Origin: Anaeromicropila populeti
GTDB lineage: Bacteria > Bacillota > Clostridia > Lachnospirales > Lachnospiraceae
DNA length: 64,000 bases
Direction of reading: 5' to 3'
Assembly: GCF_900112775.1 (NCBI RefSeq)
Contig: NZ_FOYZ01000002.1
Coordinates: 124,001 to 188,000, forward strand
The position numbers were made by a program, and so were the translations under genes. Numbering within the stretch: the first letter of the stretch is position 1; every line of letters starts with the position of its first letter. Of the stretch, positions 41,467-50,235 are shown one piece after another. The notes under the pieces are model-generated. The model was not told where the DNA came from and did not search any database. It worked only from the letters and a program-made list of their open reading frames with translations.

Positions 41467-42786
41467 ATGAAGGCTGCAACATTTTTAGGGGGGGTACATC
41501 CTTTTGAGGGAAAAGACTTGTCAAAAGACTTGCCCATTAAAATTGTACAACCCAAAGGGGAATTAGTATTCCCAATGTCACAGCATATTGGAGCACCTGC
41601 AAAACCAATTGTAGAAGTAGGCCAGCAGATTCTGGTAGGTCAGAAGATAGGCGAGGCATCCGGTTTTGTTTCTGCAAACATTTGTAGTTCTGTATCTGGT
41701 ACAGTAAAGGCAATTGAACCAAGGCTAACCGTATCAGGTGCTATGTCACAATCCATCATAGTTGAAAATGATAACAAGTATGAAAAAGTAAAAGGATTTG
41801 GCGAGAAGAGAGAATTAAAAAAACTATCCAAAGAGGAAATACGAACGTACATTAAGGAAGCTGGTATTGTTGGTATGGGTGGTGCAGGATTTCCAACGCA
41901 CATTAAGCTCACACCAAAGGATGATACCAGCATTGATTATGTTATCGTAAATGGTGCAGAGTGTGAGCCCTATTTAACATCAGATTATCGGATGATGCTA
42001 GAAGAGCCAGAGAAAATAGTGAATGGTTTAAAAGTAATCTTACAGCTTTTTGAAAAAGCGCAGGGAATTATTTCGATTGAAGACAATAAGCCAGAGGCAA
42101 TTAAGAAGATACAGGAACTGGTTAAGAATGAAGACAGGATTTCAGTCAAGGTGTTAAAAACTAAATATCCCCAAGGAGCAGAAAGACAATTAATTTATGC
42201 ATCCACAGGCCGTAAGATTAATTCCTCCATGCTGCCGTCGGATGTGGGGTGTGTTGTAAACAATATTGACTCGGTGATATCTGTTTATATGGCAGTATGT
42301 GAATCTACACCATTGATTCGCAGGATTGTTACTGTAACGGGAGATGCTATTAAGACTCCGCAGAATTTTAATGTAAGAACAGGTACTATATATGAAGAGT
42401 TAGTGGAAGAAGCAGGTGGATTTACGACAGAACCTGCGAAGGTTGTCTCAGGTGGTCCAATGATGGGAATGGCTTTGTTTGATTTACATGTACCAGTAAC
42501 AAAGACATCTTCCGCATTACTTTGTCTTACAAAGGATCAGGTAGCGGAGCATGAACCTACCAATTGTATTCGGTGTGGACGATGTGTTGCAGCGTGCCCA
42601 AGTAAGTTGATTCCACAGAAGATGCTGGAATATTCCGATCATTTTGATGATGAAGGATTCCAGAAGCTGTATGGAATGGAATGTTATGAATGTGGCAGTT
42701 GTACTTATGTTTGTCCAGCAAAGCGCAGACTGACCCAATCATTCAAACAAACAAGAAGAAGCATTTTGGAAAATAGAAAAAAATAA
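41467..42786 (+). CDS. rnfC: Rnf complex subunit C
   Basis: A 439-residue peripheral subunit of the Rnf ferredoxin:NAD+ oxidoreductase, which pumps Na+ or H+ while moving electrons from reduced ferredoxin to NAD+. The N-terminal part has GGVHPFEGKDLSKDLPI, then the nucleotide/flavin-like region GIVGMGGAGFPTHIKL and VNGAECEPYLTSDYRMML. Two 4Fe-4S motifs follow near the C-terminus: CIRCGRCVAACP and CYECGSCTYVCP. AAGGAGG lies before the ATG. It is the first of six rnf genes in the order C-D-G-E-A-B. Confidence 0.96.
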   Translation: MKAATFLGGVHPFEGKDLSKDLPIKIVQPKGELVFPMSQHIGAPAKPIVEVGQQILVGQKIGEASGFVSANICSSVSGTVKAIEPRLTVSGAMSQSIIVENDNKYEKVKGFGEKRELKKLSKEEIRTYIKEAGIVGMGGAGFPTHIKLTPKDDTSIDYVIVNGAECEPYLTSDYRMMLEEPEKIVNGLKVILQLFEKAQGIISIEDNKPEAIKKIQELVKNEDRISVKVLKTKYPQGAERQLIYASTGRKINSSMLPSDVGCVVNNIDSVISVYMAVCESTPLIRRIVTVTGDAIKTPQNFNVRTGTIYEELVEEAGGFTTEPAKVVSGGPMMGMALFDLHVPVTKTSSALLCLTKDQVAEHEPTNCIRCGRCVAACPSKLIPQKMLEYSDHFDDEGFQKLYGMECYECGSCTYVCPAKRRLTQSFKQTRRSILENRKK

Positions 42787-42817
42787 GCTGCATTAGAAAA
42801 GAAAGAGGTGTTACCAT

Positions 42818-43792
42818 TTGAATGATTTATTAAATGTTTCAGCTTCGCCTCATGTCCGTAGTAAAGATTCAACATCAAGTATTATGCGAGATGTCGCAAT
42901 TGCATTACTGCCAGCAACGGCATTTGGAATTTACAATTTTGGGGTAAAAGCATTATTTGTTGTTCTCACAGCAATAATTTCGTGTGTTCTTACTGAATAT
43001 GTATATCAGAAACTTATGAAAAAGTCCATTACAATAAATGATTACAGTGCAGTTGTTACTGGATTGTTGTTAGGGCTGAACCTTCCATCTACACTGCCGC
43101 TTTGGATTGCATTTCTTGGCGGAGTGTTTGCTATTCTTATTGTAAAACAGCTTTTCGGAGGCCTTGGCCAGAACTTTATGAATCCGGCGTTGGGAGCCAG
43201 GTGCTTTCTGCTTATTTCCTTTGCAGGAAGAATGACTTCATTTACCTATGACGGAGTAACAGGAGCAACCCCTCTTGCTGTTTTAAAAGAAGGTGATAAA
43301 GCAGCTTCTGTAGTAAGTGTACTTAGTGCCAGTGGTACAAGTATTAGCGATATGTTTTTTGGAACAATTGCTGGTACTATAGGTGAAACATCCGTAATAG
43401 CTATTTTATTGGGTGCAGTTTACTTACTTGTGAAAAAAATAATAAACTGGAAAATCCCATTTATTTACATTGGTACATTTGCGGTTTTTGTAGTGCTTTT
43501 TGGTGGAAAAGGGTTAGACATGAACTATCTTGCAGCACAGCTTTGCGGAGGTGGATTAATGCTGGGAGCCTTCTTTATGGCAACAGATTATGTAACAAGC
43601 CCGATTACACCAATGGGACAGATAGCTTATGGAATTTTATTAGGATGCTTTACAGGGATTTTTCGTATGTTTGGAGCTTCTGCGGAAGGAGTATCCTATG
43701 CCATTATTTTCTGTAATCTCTTGGTGCCATTAATCGAAAAATTTACCATTCCGGTACCTTTTGGAAGGGAGGGGCTGAAAGATGGAAAATAA
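42818..43792 (+). CDS. rnfD: Rnf complex subunit D
   Basis: A 324-residue membrane subunit with about eight to ten helices (NqrB/RnfD family). The flavin-attachment motif is visible as TGAT at residues 148-151 (DGVTGATPLAV), where FMN is bound to the Thr by ApbE in characterised relatives. GLGQNFMNPALGARCFLLISF is another family block. The start is a TTG at 42818, eight bases after AAAGAGGTG; no ATG is available before conserved sequence. The end overlaps rnfG. Confidence 0.94.
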   Translation: MNDLLNVSASPHVRSKDSTSSIMRDVAIALLPATAFGIYNFGVKALFVVLTAIISCVLTEYVYQKLMKKSITINDYSAVVTGLLLGLNLPSTLPLWIAFLGGVFAILIVKQLFGGLGQNFMNPALGARCFLLISFAGRMTSFTYDGVTGATPLAVLKEGDKAASVVSVLSASGTSISDMFFGTIAGTIGETSVIAILLGAVYLLVKKIINWKIPFIYIGTFAVFVVLFGGKGLDMNYLAAQLCGGGLMLGAFFMATDYVTSPITPMGQIAYGILLGCFTGIFRMFGASAEGVSYAIIFCNLLVPLIEKFTIPVPFGREGLKDGK

Positions 43793-44417
43793 GACGAAGA
43801 AAAAGAATACACTTGTAAAGGATGCCGTTATTCTGTTTGCTATAACTTTAGTTGCGGGATTATTATTAGGCGTTTGTTATGGAATTACAAAGGAGCCCAT
43901 AAAAGAGGCTAATGAAAAGGCTAAACAGGAAGCGTATGCAAATGTATTTTCAGAAGCAGATAATTTTGTTGCAGACGAAGGATTGAAAGCATTGGTTGAT
44001 AATTCAGCCCAGTTCTTTACTGACAATGATATTACAGGAGCAGAGATGAATGAGGTTCTTTATGCTGTAGATAACAGTGGAACACCACTGGGTTATGTAA
44101 TGTCTTTTGCTGCTACAGAAGGATATGGCGGTAATATTGAAATATCTATGGGAATTGATTTTAATGGAATGATTACAGGGTTTGAAGTGCTATCTATGTC
44201 AGAGACTGCTGGTTTAGGTGCAAAATGTACGACAAGTGATTTCAAGAATCAATTTGTAGGAATACAGGCAGATGCAATAGAGTATACAAAAACTGGTAAA
44301 ACAAAAGATAATGAAATTGATGCTATTAGTAGTGCAACCATTACAACAAAGGCAGTGACAAAAGGAGTGAATGCTGCATTGGCTTTTGCAAAAAACTGCA
44401 ATTCACTACAAGGTTAG
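43782..44417 (+). CDS. rnfG: Rnf complex subunit G
   Basis: A 211-residue subunit with one N-terminal membrane helix (DAVILFAITLVAGLLLGVCYGI) and an extracytoplasmic FMN-binding domain. The attachment motif SSAT (residues 183-186, AISSATITTKAV) carries FMN on Thr in relatives. Blocks GYGGNIEISMGID and SETAGLGAKC are typical. It overlaps rnfD by 11 bp and is followed by rnfE after 15 bp. Confidence 0.94.
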   Translation: MENKTKKKNTLVKDAVILFAITLVAGLLLGVCYGITKEPIKEANEKAKQEAYANVFSEADNFVADEGLKALVDNSAQFFTDNDITGAEMNEVLYAVDNSGTPLGYVMSFAATEGYGGNIEISMGIDFNGMITGFEVLSMSETAGLGAKCTTSDFKNQFVGIQADAIEYTKTGKTKDNEIDAISSATITTKAVTKGVNAALAFAKNCNSLQG

Positions 44418-44432
44418 TAAGGAGGGGTAAAA

Positions 44433-45152
44433 ATGAACAAATATTCAGAACGTGTTTTTAACGGAATTATTAAAGAAAACCCTACCTTTGTCCTGATGCT
44501 TGGTATGTGTCCAACGCTGGCAGTTACTTCATCAGCAATTAATGGTATGGGTATGGGTTTGACTACAACAGCAGTACTTATTATGTCAAATATGCTAATT
44601 TCAGCACTACGAAAGGTGATTCCTGGGAAGGTTAGAATACCTGCATTTATTGTAGTAGTAGCCTCGCTGGTAACGATTGTACAGTTGTTATTGCAGGCGT
44701 ATATTCCGTTTTTATATGATTCACTAGGAATTTATATTCCTTTAATTGTTGTTAACTGTATTATTCTCGGTCGTGCAGAATCTTATGCATCACAAAATGG
44801 AGTTATTTTGTCTGCACTGGATGGAATTGGAATGGGACTTGGATTTACTGTTGGACTTACAGCAATTGGTATTTTCAGAGAAATTATTGGAAATGGAACT
44901 ATATTTGACTTAAATATTATGCCAGATGCTTATGAGCCAGCCGCAATTTTTGTTATGGCTCCAGGTGCTTTCTTTGTTCTGGCAATGCTGACAGCGCTTC
45001 AGAATAAGTTTAAGGCACCAAGTGCTACCAATAAGAAAACATCAGAAGCAATAAGCTGTGGGGGGAATTGCAGCAGCTGCAGTGGTTCCGCTTGTGCAGC
45101 AAATCACAGTAAGTTATCTGAGCAAAAAGCAAGTAAGGAAAAGGGGGAATGA
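44433..45152 (+). CDS. rnfE: Rnf complex subunit E
   Basis: A 239-residue integral membrane protein of the RnfE/RnfA/NqrD family with six helices; it begins RVFNGIIKENPTFVLMLGMCPTLAVTSSAINGMGMG and has the conserved IVVNCIILGRAESYAS block. The C-terminal 40 residues add a Cys/Ser-rich tail (CGGNCSSCSGSACAANHS) beyond the last helix, not part of the core family. With RnfA it forms the membrane core and iron-sulfur site. GGAGG precedes the ATG. Confidence 0.94.
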   Translation: MNKYSERVFNGIIKENPTFVLMLGMCPTLAVTSSAINGMGMGLTTTAVLIMSNMLISALRKVIPGKVRIPAFIVVVASLVTIVQLLLQAYIPFLYDSLGIYIPLIVVNCIILGRAESYASQNGVILSALDGIGMGLGFTVGLTAIGIFREIIGNGTIFDLNIMPDAYEPAAIFVMAPGAFFVLAMLTALQNKFKAPSATNKKTSEAISCGGNCSSCSGSACAANHSKLSEQKASKEKGE

Positions 45153-45157
45153 TTTAG

Positions 45158-45733
45158 ATGAAAGAAATGGTTATTATTTTGATTTCGGCAGCATTGGTTA
45201 ATAATGTAGTACTAAGTCAGTTCCTTGGACTATGCCCATTTTTAGGCGTTTCCAAAAAAGTAGATACAGCAGCTGGAATGGGAGGAGCAGTTATTTTTGT
45301 TATTACCATTGCATCTGCGTTAACCAGTATTGTCTATAACGCGATTTTAGTACCATTTAAACTGGAATATTTACAGACAATTGTATTTATTTTGCTGATT
45401 GCTGCTCTTGTTCAGTTTGTTGAAATGGTTTTGAAAAAGAATATGCCATCTTTGTATAGTGCTTTAGGTGTGTACTTGCCTCTGATTACAACTAACTGTG
45501 CTGTATTGGGTGTGGCATTGATTAATGTGCAAAAGGAATACGGAATTATTGATAGTATTGTGAATGGCTTTGGAACTGCACTGGGATTTACCATTGCAAT
45601 TATTATTTTAGCAGGAATTCGTGAAAAGTGTGAAAATAATGATGTGCCAGAGTCGTTTAAAGGATCACCAATTGTTTTGATTACAGCAGGACTTATGGCA
45701 ATTGCATTCTGTGGATTTGCAGGCTTGCTCTAG
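45158..45733 (+). CDS. rnfA: Rnf complex subunit A
   Basis: A 191-residue integral membrane protein with six helices, of the usual RnfA length. It opens ISAALVNNVVLSQFLGLCPFLGVSKK (Cys of the intramembrane iron-sulfur site) and carries LPLITTNCAVLGVALIN, the paired Cys block. It is five bases behind rnfE and 15 bp before rnfB. Confidence 0.96.
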   Translation: MKEMVIILISAALVNNVVLSQFLGLCPFLGVSKKVDTAAGMGGAVIFVITIASALTSIVYNAILVPFKLEYLQTIVFILLIAALVQFVEMVLKKNMPSLYSALGVYLPLITTNCAVLGVALINVQKEYGIIDSIVNGFGTALGFTIAIIILAGIREKCENNDVPESFKGSPIVLITAGLMAIAFCGFAGLL

Positions 45734-45748
45734 GAAGGAGGAGATTAG

Positions 45749-46540
45749 ATGGATATTGTAGCAGTTATAACAGCAGCAGCTGTTATTGGAGTCACTGGAT
45801 TATTAATTGGACTTCTTCTTGGTGTAGCAGGAATCAAGTTTGCAGTGGAGGTAGATGAAAAAGAACTTTTTGTCAGAGAACTTTTACCAGGTAATAACTG
45901 TGGCGGATGTGGATTTGCAGGTTGTGATGCATTGGCAAAGGCAATTGCCGCAGGAGATGCTCCTGTTAACAGCTGTCCTGTTGCCGGACCAGATAAGGCT
46001 GTGGAGATAGGAAAGGTTATGGGAGTAGACAGCAGCGATGCAGAAAAAATGGTTGCATTTGTGAAGTGTGCTGGTACCTGTGATAAAGCAGGAATTAAAT
46101 ATAATTATTATGGAATTCACGATTGTAAGAAGCTTGCATTAATACCAGGAAACGGGGAAAAGAAATGTTCCTATGGTTGTATGGGATATGGTACATGCGT
46201 AAGAGCGTGTCCGTTTGATGCAATTGAAGTTGTGAATGGCGTTGCAGTAGTGGATAAGGATAAATGTAAGGCTTGCGGTAAATGTATTGCTGTATGTCCA
46301 AATCAGCTGATTGAACTGGTTCCATATAGTGCAACCCACATTGTACAGTGCAATTCTAAGGATAAAGGTAAGATAGTAAGAGAAGTATGTAAGGCAGGTT
46401 GTATAGGATGTGGAATCTGTGTAAAACAGTGTGAAGCAGGAGCAGTTACATTGGAAAATAATCTGGCGCATATTGATCAGTCTAAATGTACTGGATGCGG
46501 AAAATGTGCAGAAAAATGTCCTGCAAAAGTAATTATATAG
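45749..46540 (+). CDS. rnfB: Rnf complex subunit B
   Basis: A 263-residue iron-sulfur subunit that receives electrons from ferredoxin. One N-terminal membrane helix (IVAVITAAAVIGVTGLLIGLLLGVAG), then the Fe4 domain NNCGGCGFAGCDALAKAI...SCPV. At least four further Cys clusters follow: CSYGCMGYGTCVRACP, CKACGKCIAVCP, CKAGCIGCGICVKQC and CTGCGKCAEKCP. It closes the rnf operon; a strong hairpin follows 8 bp after its stop. Confidence 0.96.
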   Translation: MDIVAVITAAAVIGVTGLLIGLLLGVAGIKFAVEVDEKELFVRELLPGNNCGGCGFAGCDALAKAIAAGDAPVNSCPVAGPDKAVEIGKVMGVDSSDAEKMVAFVKCAGTCDKAGIKYNYYGIHDCKKLALIPGNGEKKCSYGCMGYGTCVRACPFDAIEVVNGVAVVDKDKCKACGKCIAVCPNQLIELVPYSATHIVQCNSKDKGKIVREVCKAGCIGCGICVKQCEAGAVTLENNLAHIDQSKCTGCGKCAEKCPAKVII

Positions 46541-46548
46541 GAAAAAGT

Positions 46549-46595
46549 AAAATAGACAATAGAATGCATATAAGCAGGCTATTGTCTATTTTATG
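46549..46595 (+). terminator. Terminator of the rnf operon
   Basis: AAAATAGACAATAG (46549-46562) and CTATTGTCTATTTT (46579-46592) form a perfect 14 bp stem, closing with TTTTAT. Its 3' arm overlaps the 5' arm of the next inverted repeat, so the two hairpins compete. Confidence 0.85.
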
Positions 46596-46746
46596 TAATA
46601 GGAAGTTACTCCGCATATCCTATTACATAAAATAGCACCCTAAAAAACAGGGTGCAGGATGATGCGCACTTGTGGGCAAGGAATATTGTGGCTAAAGGAC
46701 AGCCACACCCACAAGGCGCGGCAAAGTGTGTGGAACACACACTTTG
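46588..46746. repeat. Array of four tandem hairpins in the rnfB-apbE convergent gap
   Basis: Four inverted repeats follow one another. (1) ATTTTATGTAATAGGA (46588-46603) with TCCTATTACATAAAAT (46618-46633). (2) GCACCCT (46635-46641) with AGGGTGC (46649-46655). (3) a two-tier stem: GCGC plus CTTGTGGG (46664-46676) with CCCACAAG plus GCGC (46708-46719), enclosing TGTGGCT/AGCCACA. (4) CAAAGTGTGTG (46722-46732) with CACACACTTTG (46736-46746) on a GAA loop. The G+C content of the middle part is above its surroundings. No open frame is convincing. It could be a dispersed palindromic repeat, a structured RNA, or termination signals for both strands. Confidence 0.6.
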
Positions 46747-46786
46747 TTCTGCGATAGAAATTAATCCGTATTTCTTGTATAAGGAA

Positions 46787-47803
46787 CTAAGAAATTATTT
46801 TAAAATGATCTTCAAACCCTTCTGAAAAATGAAGTTCATAATCATCTGTAATGAAAACCGCATAGGTATCAGAAAGAGAATTAATCAGTTCTAAACCATT
46901 TTTTAGCCCCTTAGAAAAGCATAGTGTGCTCAAGGCATCTCCGTCTACGGAATTTTTGGATATAATGGTTACAGATATTAAATTGTTCTCAACGGGATAT
47001 CCAGTTAGAGGGTTTAGGATGTGATGGTATAAAACACCATTAGCTTTAAAATAACGTTCATAAATTCCAGAGGATACTACTGACAAATCACTGATTTCAA
47101 CAGCACAGATTGTTTCATTGCGGTCTTCAAAGGGCTTCTGAATACCAATTTTAAATGGCTCTCCATCTGGCTTTTCTCCAATACAAAGGATATTTCCCCC
47201 AAGGTTAATCATGCCACTCTTTACGCCGTTTTCCAACAAAAACTGTTTTAGCTTGTCTGCAATGTAACCTTTTGCAATTGCACCTAAGTCAATTACTGTA
47301 TTTGTATTTTCTTTTATAAGTTGATGATTTTCTATTGAAATTGTTTTATAATTAACAAAAGGAAGATGAGCCTGAATCTCTTTTTCTTCAGGAAGTACAG
47401 GCGATTCGGCTGTAAAATCCCACAGTTGGCTGACTGCTCCAATAGTAATATCGAAGCTTCCGTCAGAAAGCTGGCTGTAATACATGCCTTTCTCCAGAAG
47501 TGATTCCAAGTCATCAGACAAAGTGGTTTGATACAGGGTGGAATGATTTAGATTCCACAATTCGCTGGATTCTAGTGTACGGCTGAATTTATTTTCATAT
47601 TCCCTGCATAATGAAAAACATTGCTCTAAAAGACTAGTATCAGTTGTATCATAAAGAGTAATCGTTACAAAGGTGTTGAAAGCAAATTGTGTGTCACTAA
47701 CTGGTTCATCAGAAGACTGGTTCTTGGTGGAAAGAGACAGCTTCTCGCATCCAGATAACAAAAGTGTAAAACAGATAATGAAGAGTATTATTAATTTTTT
47801 CAT
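46787..47803 (-). CDS. apbE: FAD:protein FMN transferase (ApbE), lipoprotein
   Basis: A 338-residue exported enzyme that attaches FMN from FAD to Thr in target proteins such as RnfD and RnfG. KKLIILFIICFTLLLSGC gives a lipobox with Cys at residue 19. Core blocks: FAFNTFVTITLYD, DLGAIAKGYIADKL, GMINLGGNI, and YHHILNPLTGYPVENNLISVTIISKNSVDGDALST with the metal/FAD-binding Asp and Thr/Ser. AGGAG precedes the ATG. It converges on rnfB. Two substrates with visible attachment motifs lie in the neighbouring operon. Confidence 0.95.
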   Translation of the reverse strand: MKKLIILFIICFTLLLSGCEKLSLSTKNQSSDEPVSDTQFAFNTFVTITLYDTTDTSLLEQCFSLCREYENKFSRTLESSELWNLNHSTLYQTTLSDDLESLLEKGMYYSQLSDGSFDITIGAVSQLWDFTAESPVLPEEKEIQAHLPFVNYKTISIENHQLIKENTNTVIDLGAIAKGYIADKLKQFLLENGVKSGMINLGGNILCIGEKPDGEPFKIGIQKPFEDRNETICAVEISDLSVVSSGIYERYFKANGVLYHHILNPLTGYPVENNLISVTIISKNSVDGDALSTLCFSKGLKNGLELINSLSDTYAVFITDDYELHFSEGFEDHFKIIS

Positions 47804-47897
47804 ATATAGTCTCCTAAACTATAAATAGTAGTTGTAGCTTCATTATAGGAATTTGTATAAATACTGTCAAGAAAGAAAATGAATTGGAGGAAAAGCA

Positions 47898-48263
47898 ATG
47901 AAAAAAAATGACTTTATTCTGGTGCTTGTAATGGTGGTTCTAGCAGGTGCTTTTTTTATAGGAAGGGAGTTTGTTTTTTCAGAAAATAACTTGGTAGTAC
48001 AAGTAAAGGTAGAAGGACAAGTTTATAAAACTGTAAGTCTGAGGGAGGATATTTTTCTGGAAATTGTAAATTCAAAAGGTAAAAAGAACGTTTTGGAGAT
48101 TAAGGACGGAAAAGCTTCTATTACCCATGCGGATTGCCCCAACCAGTATTGCGTGCATCATAAAGAAATTAGTAAAGCAGGTGAATCTATTATCTGTCTT
48201 CCTAATCAGGTGGTGGTTAGTATTAAGGGAGATGAAGAGGCAGAATTGGATGCCGTATCATAA
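47898..48263 (+). CDS. NusG domain II-containing exported protein
   Basis: A 121-residue protein with one N-terminal membrane helix or uncleaved signal (FILVLVMVVLAGAFFIGREF) and a small beta domain of the NusG_II family. It has two Cys near each other and one later (THADCPNQYCVHHKEISKAGESIICLPNQVVVSI), typical of these proteins. Members are often found beside Rnf/ApbE and Gx-transporter genes, as here. The function is not established. AATTGGAGG lies before the ATG. Confidence 0.85.
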   Translation: MKKNDFILVLVMVVLAGAFFIGREFVFSENNLVVQVKVEGQVYKTVSLREDIFLEIVNSKGKKNVLEIKDGKASITHADCPNQYCVHHKEISKAGESIICLPNQVVVSIKGDEEAELDAVS

Positions 48264-48284
48264 AGTTTGAAGGGGGAAGTCTAC

Positions 48285-48770
48285 ATGAATGTAAAGAAAA
48301 TTACACAATTTGGAATGCTTATTGGAGTGGCATTTATTTTGAGCTATATAGAAAATATGATACCCTTTTATATTGGGATTTATGGGGTTAAATTAGGACT
48401 TGCTAATATAGTAACTGTCCTGGTACTTTATCGATTTGGGGGGAGAGAAGCACTTCAGATTTCAATTCTAAGAGTGCTGCTGGTAAGCTTTACCTTCGGC
48501 AATCTGTACAGTTTAAGTTATAGTCTGGCGGGTTCACTATTAAGTGGTATTGTAATGGTCACTTTAATGAAAACAAAGAAATTCAGCACAGTGGGAATTA
48601 GTATTGCTGGCGGCGTAGCTCATAATATAGGACAGCTCATTGTGGCAATGATAGTACTGGAGATGAAAGAGTTGTTGTATTATGGAGGCGTTTTGATAAT
48701 TAGTGGATCAATTACTGGTTTTTTTATAGGGATAGCAGCAAAAACAACACTAAGCAAATGGAAAAATTAG
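48285..48770 (+). CDS. Gx transporter-family membrane protein
   Basis: A 161-residue membrane protein with five hydrophobic helices, of the Gx-transporter family (often mis-annotated as heptaprenyl diphosphate synthase component I). Blocks are FGMLIGVAFILSYIENMIPFYIGIYGVKLGLANIVTVLVLY and GREALQISILRVLLVSFTFGN. ATG 48285 follows GGGGGAAG; a TTG 18 bases upstream has no site. It is 21 bp behind the NusG-II gene and likely co-transcribed. It resembles ECF-type S subunits; the ligand is unknown. Confidence 0.82.
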   Translation: MNVKKITQFGMLIGVAFILSYIENMIPFYIGIYGVKLGLANIVTVLVLYRFGGREALQISILRVLLVSFTFGNLYSLSYSLAGSLLSGIVMVTLMKTKKFSTVGISIAGGVAHNIGQLIVAMIVLEMKELLYYGGVLIISGSITGFFIGIAAKTTLSKWKN

Positions 48771-49158
48771 ATAATTAAATGTGTCAGTTTCGTGTTTTGT
48801 TTCGTAACTATTTTGTTAGCATTATAAAATAAATTAAGCATAAATGCTGAAAAACCAAGATATAATAGTATTATTTAGTAGGTTATGCATTAAAGAATAA
48901 GGTGAAATAAAATTGTGGTTTCGAAACAGTTTAGAAACAAAAAGGTAAAAAATTTAATTTAAAAGAAAACATTTTGTTTATAATGGTAAAAATATATAAA
49001 TCAAGTTGTAATAGAGTTGTAAAATTGATAAATCTCATAAAAAATAATAAAATCAACTTGATTTCTTGTTAAATATGCTGTATAATGATGATACGAAAAC
49101 GATATAGTAGTGTTTTTAGTAAAAGCAAGTGAATGATTAGATATGGTGGTGAACAGTA
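48771..49158. other. 388 bp intergenic region with inverted repeats before the LacI-type gene
   Basis: AT-rich, without a convincing open frame. Seen here: a perfect palindrome GTTTCGAAAC (48918-48927), and an 11 bp inverted repeat AAATCAAGTTG (48998-49008) with CAACTTGATTT (49054-49064) whose right arm overlaps the -35 box of the promoter at 49058. An ACGAAAACGATAT string follows that promoter and may be a degenerate LacI site. No terminator with a T run was found after the Gx-transporter gene. Confidence 0.5.
49058..49086 (+). promoter_or_regulatory. Promoter of the second LacI-type gene
   Basis: TTGATT (49058-49063), 17 bp, perfect TATAAT (49081-49086). The -35 box lies in one arm of an inverted repeat. 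Confidence 0.7.
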
Positions 49159-50175
49159 GTGGCAACGATTAAAGAATTGTCATTAAAATGTGGTGTTTCG
49201 GTATCTACTGTCAGTAAGGCGTTAAATGGGTATCAAGACATTAGTGAAGAGACTAGGGCATTAGTAATAAGAAATGCTAATGAAATGGGGTACTTTCCTG
49301 ATGCGAATGCAAGAGCCTTGAAAATGAAAAAGACTTGCAATCTAGGTGTCTTATACATGGATACTTCTAATCAAAGCTTGAGAAATGAGTATTTTGCCCA
49401 CATTCTGGCTGCCTTTAAGGAAAAGGCTGCTAAGAGGGGATATGATATTACTTTTATTGACCACAATATTGGGAATAGAAAGATGTCATATCTGGAACAT
49501 TGCAGATACCGTAATTTTGATGGAGTATGTATTGCATGTGTGGCAGAATTTAATGACCCAGAAGTACTGGAACTGGTGAATAGTGACTATCCTGTTGTAA
49601 CAATTGATCATTCGTATAATGGAGCAATTTCAATTCTTTCGGATAACTTAGATGGGATGAGGCAGCTGGTACAGTATATTATTGATCAAGGGCATAGAAA
49701 AATTGCCTATATTCATGGGACAAAGGCATCAGTAACGCATAACAGGCTTGTAAGCTTTAATACTGTGATGCGGGAAAACAATATTGAAATTAACAATGAT
49801 TTTATTTTAGAGGGGAAATACCGTAGTGTTACGACAACAGAGAGGCTGACAGAAAAATTACTGGGTATGTCCGACAGACCAACCTGCATTATTGCGCCAG
49901 ATGATTATGCGGCATTAGGAATTCTTAATGTTGCAGCAAGGATGGGAATAAAGATTCCAGACGAGCTTAGCGTGGCAGGTTATGATGGCATCACCTTTAC
50001 CAAGTCATTAGAACCAAAACTGACAACAGTAAAGCAGGATGTTGACAAAATTGGAGCTGAAGCTGCTAAGCAGCTTATTAATCTAATTGAAAGTCCAATG
50101 ACGACTTCATTAGAGAATATATGTTTAAAAGTTCAGCTAATTAAAGGTGGATCAGTTAAGAAAATAGATGTGTAA
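49159..50175 (+). CDS. LacI-family regulator of the adjacent sugar transporter (predicted)
   Basis: A 338-residue LacI/GalR regulator. It opens ATIKELSLKCGVSVSTVSKALNGYQDISEETRALV (helix-turn-helix plus hinge) and continues with the sensor domain (NLGVLYMDTSNQSLRNEYFAHIL...). Effector-domain blocks GHRKIAYIHGT, PTCIIAPDDYAALG and PDELSVAGYDGI are normal. The start codon is GTG at 49159. It precedes the binding protein gene by 60 bp, so it may control that transporter. The effector is unknown. Confidence 0.9.
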   Translation: MATIKELSLKCGVSVSTVSKALNGYQDISEETRALVIRNANEMGYFPDANARALKMKKTCNLGVLYMDTSNQSLRNEYFAHILAAFKEKAAKRGYDITFIDHNIGNRKMSYLEHCRYRNFDGVCIACVAEFNDPEVLELVNSDYPVVTIDHSYNGAISILSDNLDGMRQLVQYIIDQGHRKIAYIHGTKASVTHNRLVSFNTVMRENNIEINNDFILEGKYRSVTTTERLTEKLLGMSDRPTCIIAPDDYAALGILNVAARMGIKIPDELSVAGYDGITFTKSLEPKLTTVKQDVDKIGAEAAKQLINLIESPMTTSLENICLKVQLIKGGSVKKIDV

Positions 50176-50235
50176 TAATCGATCATACTGATTATCTTTG
50201 ATGCAACATAATAATTTTTAAGGAGGAGAAATGAA

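Noticed and set aside
46139-46471. Leftward 110-codon open frame opposite rnfB
   Set aside because: Antisense shadow of the Cys-rich rnfB coding sequence, Thr/Tyr/Ile-biased, no start signals.
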